DNA from: Duncaniella sp.
GTDB lineage: Bacteria; Bacteroidota; Bacteroidia; Bacteroidales; Muribaculaceae
Length of the DNA: 64,000 nucleotides
NCBI GenBank assembly: GCA_023664955.1
Contig: JAMPEV010000001.1
Coordinates: 812,962 to 876,961, forward strand
Direction of reading: 5' to 3'
The notes under the pieces were generated by a model. It worked only from the letters and a program-made list of their open reading frames with translations. It did not search any database and was not told the origin of the DNA. A program made the position numbers and the translations under genes. This document shows positions 61,940 through 64,000 of this stretch, piece after piece. Positions within the stretch are counted from its first letter, which is position 1. Each line of letters starts with the position of its first letter.

Positions 61940-63196
61940 TTATTTACCGGCGGGCACAACTCGCATATGGGCCTCGGGATAACGTAGCACAAGGCATGAC
62001 GCTTCGGTGAGCACAGTGGCTTCGGTGTTTCTCACGCCTTGACTGCGGAAACTGATTCGGTCGGCAGTGAAGGGCACATGTGAGTATTTGGTCAGATACT
62101 CGGGATCTATTATCATTCCGCTCCCTTCCATGCCGCAAAGGTCGAAAATCTCGGAATGTGCCACGTAGAGTGTGCCGAATTTCGACACAATCTTGTTGAA
62201 GTTCACTCCCCATATTGTCTCGCTATCGTTGGCTGAGATGCTGCGGGTATATTCGAGATTGCTGAGTGTCTCGATGAGGTTGGAACCCGCCACAAGCACT
62301 TTTCTCACTGATCCGGCACCCCCGGTAAAGGCTTTGCGCATCATCGAAATGAGACTTTTTGAGTCCATCGTTGCCGGATTGTAGGCAAATTCCCTATCAG
62401 TCTGGTGCCATATCCCTTTGGTGAAATAAATCTCATCGTTGGGATTGAGAGGAGAGGGCATGCGGTTCAACGAACCGAAGAGGAATGATTTCTCCATACC
62501 AAGGCGCATGTCAATGATGGCTACTTCCTCTTGGTCAGAGAATGACCATCCGACTTCTTTGTCGGCGAGGCGATGGTAGAGTGACTCCTCAATCTGCGCT
62601 TTGAAAATCTGACAGTAGTTGTAGGCTTTTTTGGGTAGTGCGGTATATTGTGAGGTCTGCACATCGAGCTCGCCGGCTGCTCGTCCCATTCTCACCACTT
62701 TGTCCCCCTTGGCGATTTCAGGAAGTTCGATTTCCTCTTCATCGGAAGACTGGGTACATTTTACTGTTAATGTCGAACCATTTATGTCGGTGATGAAACC
62801 GACCACGGGGAAACCGGCAAAGGGATCGGCGGTAAATTTATTGGCAGGAAACATGATAGTCTCTGACACAGAGAAGATTCTCACATCCTTAACCTCAACT
62901 TTGAAAACGTTGTCGGAGGAGAAGTCACTGCCGACCACGCTAACTACCTCGCTGTAGGACGGTTTAGTATCCACCGAATAGTAGTCAACCCTCATTGAGC
63001 CGGAATGACGCGCTCCGGCAAGGCGTGAGATTTGATCGATGGGGGTTGATGTCGGACGAATTTTTGTGATTCGTTCATCCACCTCACTGCGGAGTATCTC
63101 AGGCGCGATTGTGGAGGTTTGACGCACTGTCATTGGAGCGTTGGAGATGTGTTCTCCATGGTTTGTGGATGCGATGACGCTTGTTGAATTGTTCAT
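61940..63196 (-). CDS. Phage major-capsid-like protein (HK97/SU10 type), orphan
   Basis: The 418 residues resemble SU10-like/DUF5309 major capsid proteins. The N-terminus has IAPEILRSEVDERITKIRPT and STPIDQISRLAGA, the usual 'I..L.P..TPI' arm. The centre has EIAKGDKVVRMGRAAGELDV, KKAYNYCQIFKAQIEESLY and QEEVAIIDMRLGMEKSFLFG, the long-helix region. The C-terminal half has GAGSVRKVLVAGSNLIETL and SKFGTLYVAHSEIFD followed by VPFTADRISFRSQGV. The frame is intact. No other phage gene except the preceding acidic-repeat gene is adjacent; a portal-like gene is 38 kb away. Confidence 0.78.
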   Translation of the reverse strand: MNNSTSVIASTNHGEHISNAPMTVRQTSTIAPEILRSEVDERITKIRPTSTPIDQISRLAGARHSGSMRVDYYSVDTKPSYSEVVSVVGSDFSSDNVFKVEVKDVRIFSVSETIMFPANKFTADPFAGFPVVGFITDINGSTLTVKCTQSSDEEEIELPEIAKGDKVVRMGRAAGELDVQTSQYTALPKKAYNYCQIFKAQIEESLYHRLADKEVGWSFSDQEEVAIIDMRLGMEKSFLFGSLNRMPSPLNPNDEIYFTKGIWHQTDREFAYNPATMDSKSLISMMRKAFTGGAGSVRKVLVAGSNLIETLSNLEYTRSISANDSETIWGVNFNKIVSKFGTLYVAHSEIFDLCGMEGSGMIIDPEYLTKYSHVPFTADRISFRSQGVRNTEATVLTEASCLVLRYPEAHMRVVPAGK

Positions 63197-63267
63197 GGTA
63201 ATTCTAATTGTTTAATAAATGAAATTTGTGTGTGTTAATGGTTGTGTGTGAAGAGACGTCGTTGTCA

Positions 63268-63735
63268 TTAAATGCTCCATACACTTCGACGGTTACGTAA
63301 GAGAACTTGAGAAGTGGGATCAGGTGCAATTGCAGCCGGACTCTCTGAATGTCGTGTGTTTTCATAGCGCAGAAGCTCGAATGGACGAAGTGGTGTTTTT
63401 GTCAGGTGATTAGATTTTGATGAGGTTTGGGGTGAATCAGCAGTTTGAACGGGATCAATAGACGTATCGGAATCAGCAGTTTGAACGGGATCAATAGACG
63501 TATCGGAATCAGCAGTTTGAACGGGATCAATGGGAAGATCGGAATCAGCGGCTTGAACGAAGTCAATTGGCTGAGAGGAGTTATTGACTTGAATAGAATC
63601 AGTGGCATTAGCGGAATCAGCAATAATGTTTTCGCTGTCTTGAATAAGCTCGCTGACCTCGGTGAGCCCTGAGATGTCAGAGAGATCGGTTATGTCATAA
63701 TTATGTGTTTCTACACGGGGTTCGATTGTTTCCAT
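63268..63735 (-). CDS. Acidic tandem-repeat protein preceding the capsid-like gene
   Basis: This 155-residue protein is Asp/Ser/Thr-rich and probably disordered. Residues about 60-100 are built from a 12-residue unit, SD(T/L)(S/P)IDPVQTAD, repeated three times with a decayed fourth (63434-63541). The last 45 residues are basic (LRPFELLRYENTRH, LLRNRRSVWSI). It starts 33 bases after a predicted transcription start and ends 71 bases before the capsid-like gene. Position, acidity and helical ends recall phage scaffold proteins, but there is no sequence evidence for that role. Confidence 0.6.
   Translation of the reverse strand: METIEPRVETHNYDITDLSDISGLTEVSELIQDSENIIADSANATDSIQVNNSSQPIDFVQAADSDLPIDPVQTADSDTSIDPVQTADSDTSIDPVQTADSPQTSSKSNHLTKTPLRPFELLRYENTRHSESPAAIAPDPTSQVLLRNRRSVWSI
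63434..63541. repeat. 36-bp tandem repeat within the acidic protein gene
   Basis: A unit of 36 bases beginning GAATCAGCAGTTTGAACGGG occurs at 63434-63469, 63470-63505 (identical) and 63506-63541 (diverged at its end), with a weaker copy after it. The unit is a multiple of three, so copy-number change keeps the frame. Confidence 0.9.
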
Positions 63736-63773
63736 GATTTTATCTTAAATGGGGTTATGAATGATTGACAATG

Positions 63774-63781
63774 CAAAATTA
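63774..63781 (-). promoter_or_regulatory. -7 element TAATTTTG before the capsid-like gene pair
   Basis: On the minus strand TAATTTTG lies 38 bases before the ATG at 63735. No TTG is found at the ideal -33 spacing. It suggests the pair is expressed from a host-type promoter. Confidence 0.45.
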
Positions 63782-63837
63782 CAATCACCAAAACCCCATA
63801 AAAGTGCGATAAAATCAAAAACGGCTTATAAATTTTA

Positions 63838-63905
63838 ATAAGTCTTAGAAATCTTATAAGTCCTATAAATATTATAATTCTTATAAGTCCTATAATCTTA
63901 TAGAT
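63838..63905. repeat. AT-rich CTTATAAGT repeat cluster, second copy
   Basis: Imperfect copies of CTTATAAGTCCTATAA occur between rlmN and the acidic-repeat gene. They closely match the cluster at 48576-48636. Confidence 0.7.
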
Positions 63906-64000
63906 TTTGTAATTCTCCCCCTTTCCCACTGAGCATTCCGCAAGCGGCTTCAATATCTTCGCCGCGCGACGTGCGGATAGTGGCGGTAATCCCCTTGTCG
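63898..64000 (-). CDS. rlmN: 23S rRNA (adenine-2503-C2)-methyltransferase, C-terminal end only
   Basis: The last 34 residues of a minus-strand frame enter from the right window edge: DKGITATIRTSRGEDIEAAC and then GMLSGKGGELQNL before TAA at 63900-63898. VTVRxSRGxDIxAACGQL-type endings are diagnostic of RlmN, and the Cys is the one that is methylated during catalysis. RlmN is a radical-SAM enzyme that methylates A2503 of 23S rRNA and A37 of some tRNAs. Confidence 0.85.
   Translation of the reverse strand, partial: DKGITATIRTSRGEDIEAACGMLSGKGGELQNL

Noticed and set aside
63434..63541. CRISPR array
   Set aside because: The 36-bp repeats are directly adjacent without spacers and are translated as a 12-residue repeat in an open frame.

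Overview
The window reads as chromosome of a gut-type Bacteroidales, most likely a Muribaculaceae relative. The evidence is the Bacteroidetes promoter style (TAnnTTTG at -7, often TTG 19-21 bases upstream, little Shine-Dalgarno), families such as DUF2851, DUF4834, DUF3467, UpxY-type antitermination and CBS-less arabinose-5-phosphate isomerase, and an inositol-lipid/sphingolipid head-group cluster. Family assignments rest on motifs read by eye, not on searches. Both ends cut genes: bioA at the left, rlmN at the right.

Layout. 1-4108: biotin operon bioA-bioF-bioGC(fusion)-bioD. 4109-5387: an orphan 235-codon gene between copies of a palindromic repeat. 5388-7064: a 3'-5' exonuclease, a small membrane protein and a formate/nitrite-type channel. 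7102-14442 (minus): pdxA followed by eight genes with short gaps or overlaps (nucleotidyltransferase, ATP-grasp, PgpA-like, GtrA-like, CDP-alcohol phosphotransferase, AUR1/PAP2-like, a second CDP-alcohol phosphotransferase, HAD), resembling the Bacteroides inositol-lipid cluster but without an inositol-phosphate synthase in the window. 14974-18583: membrane protein, ECF sigma factor with probable anti-sigma partner, then psd-pssA-DUF4834. 18644-21697 (minus): MetE-like protein, MoeB/ThiF-like protein, bioB.

21849-24745 holds orphan phage-like genes (adaptor-like, portal-like, two small companions), then a 701-aa single-pass membrane protein, dnaX, TatD-like hydrolase, carbonic anhydrase, polyprenyl synthase, polA and metF. 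35329-38121 is a decayed surface locus (UpxY remnant, intact sugar-phosphate transferase, broken OmpA-family gene, broken glycosyltransferase), followed by tRNA-Pro. 38765-46888 is housekeeping: TPR protein, glycosyltransferase, purC, menG/ubiE, DUF3467, cysS, recA and an ECF sigma factor. 47257-59240 is mostly minus strand: DUF2851, kdsD-PfkB-like-TPR-ribH, and a lipoprotein / flippase-like / aroA / metal ABC permease run. 59408-61805 has ribE and two FKBP isomerases. 61940-63735 (minus) has an HK97/SU10-type capsid-like protein preceded by an acidic tandem-repeat protein, then the end of rlmN.

The most unusual result is that portal-like and capsid-like genes sit about 38 kb apart, each among housekeeping genes and each with a host-style -7 element, with no integrase, terminase, tail or lysis gene recognised. 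This could be a dispersed, domesticated phage head module. Other points of interest are the inositol-lipid cluster variant, a family of CCATGG-centred palindromes that has entered coding sequence, and several enzymes lacking canonical catalytic or metal residues.
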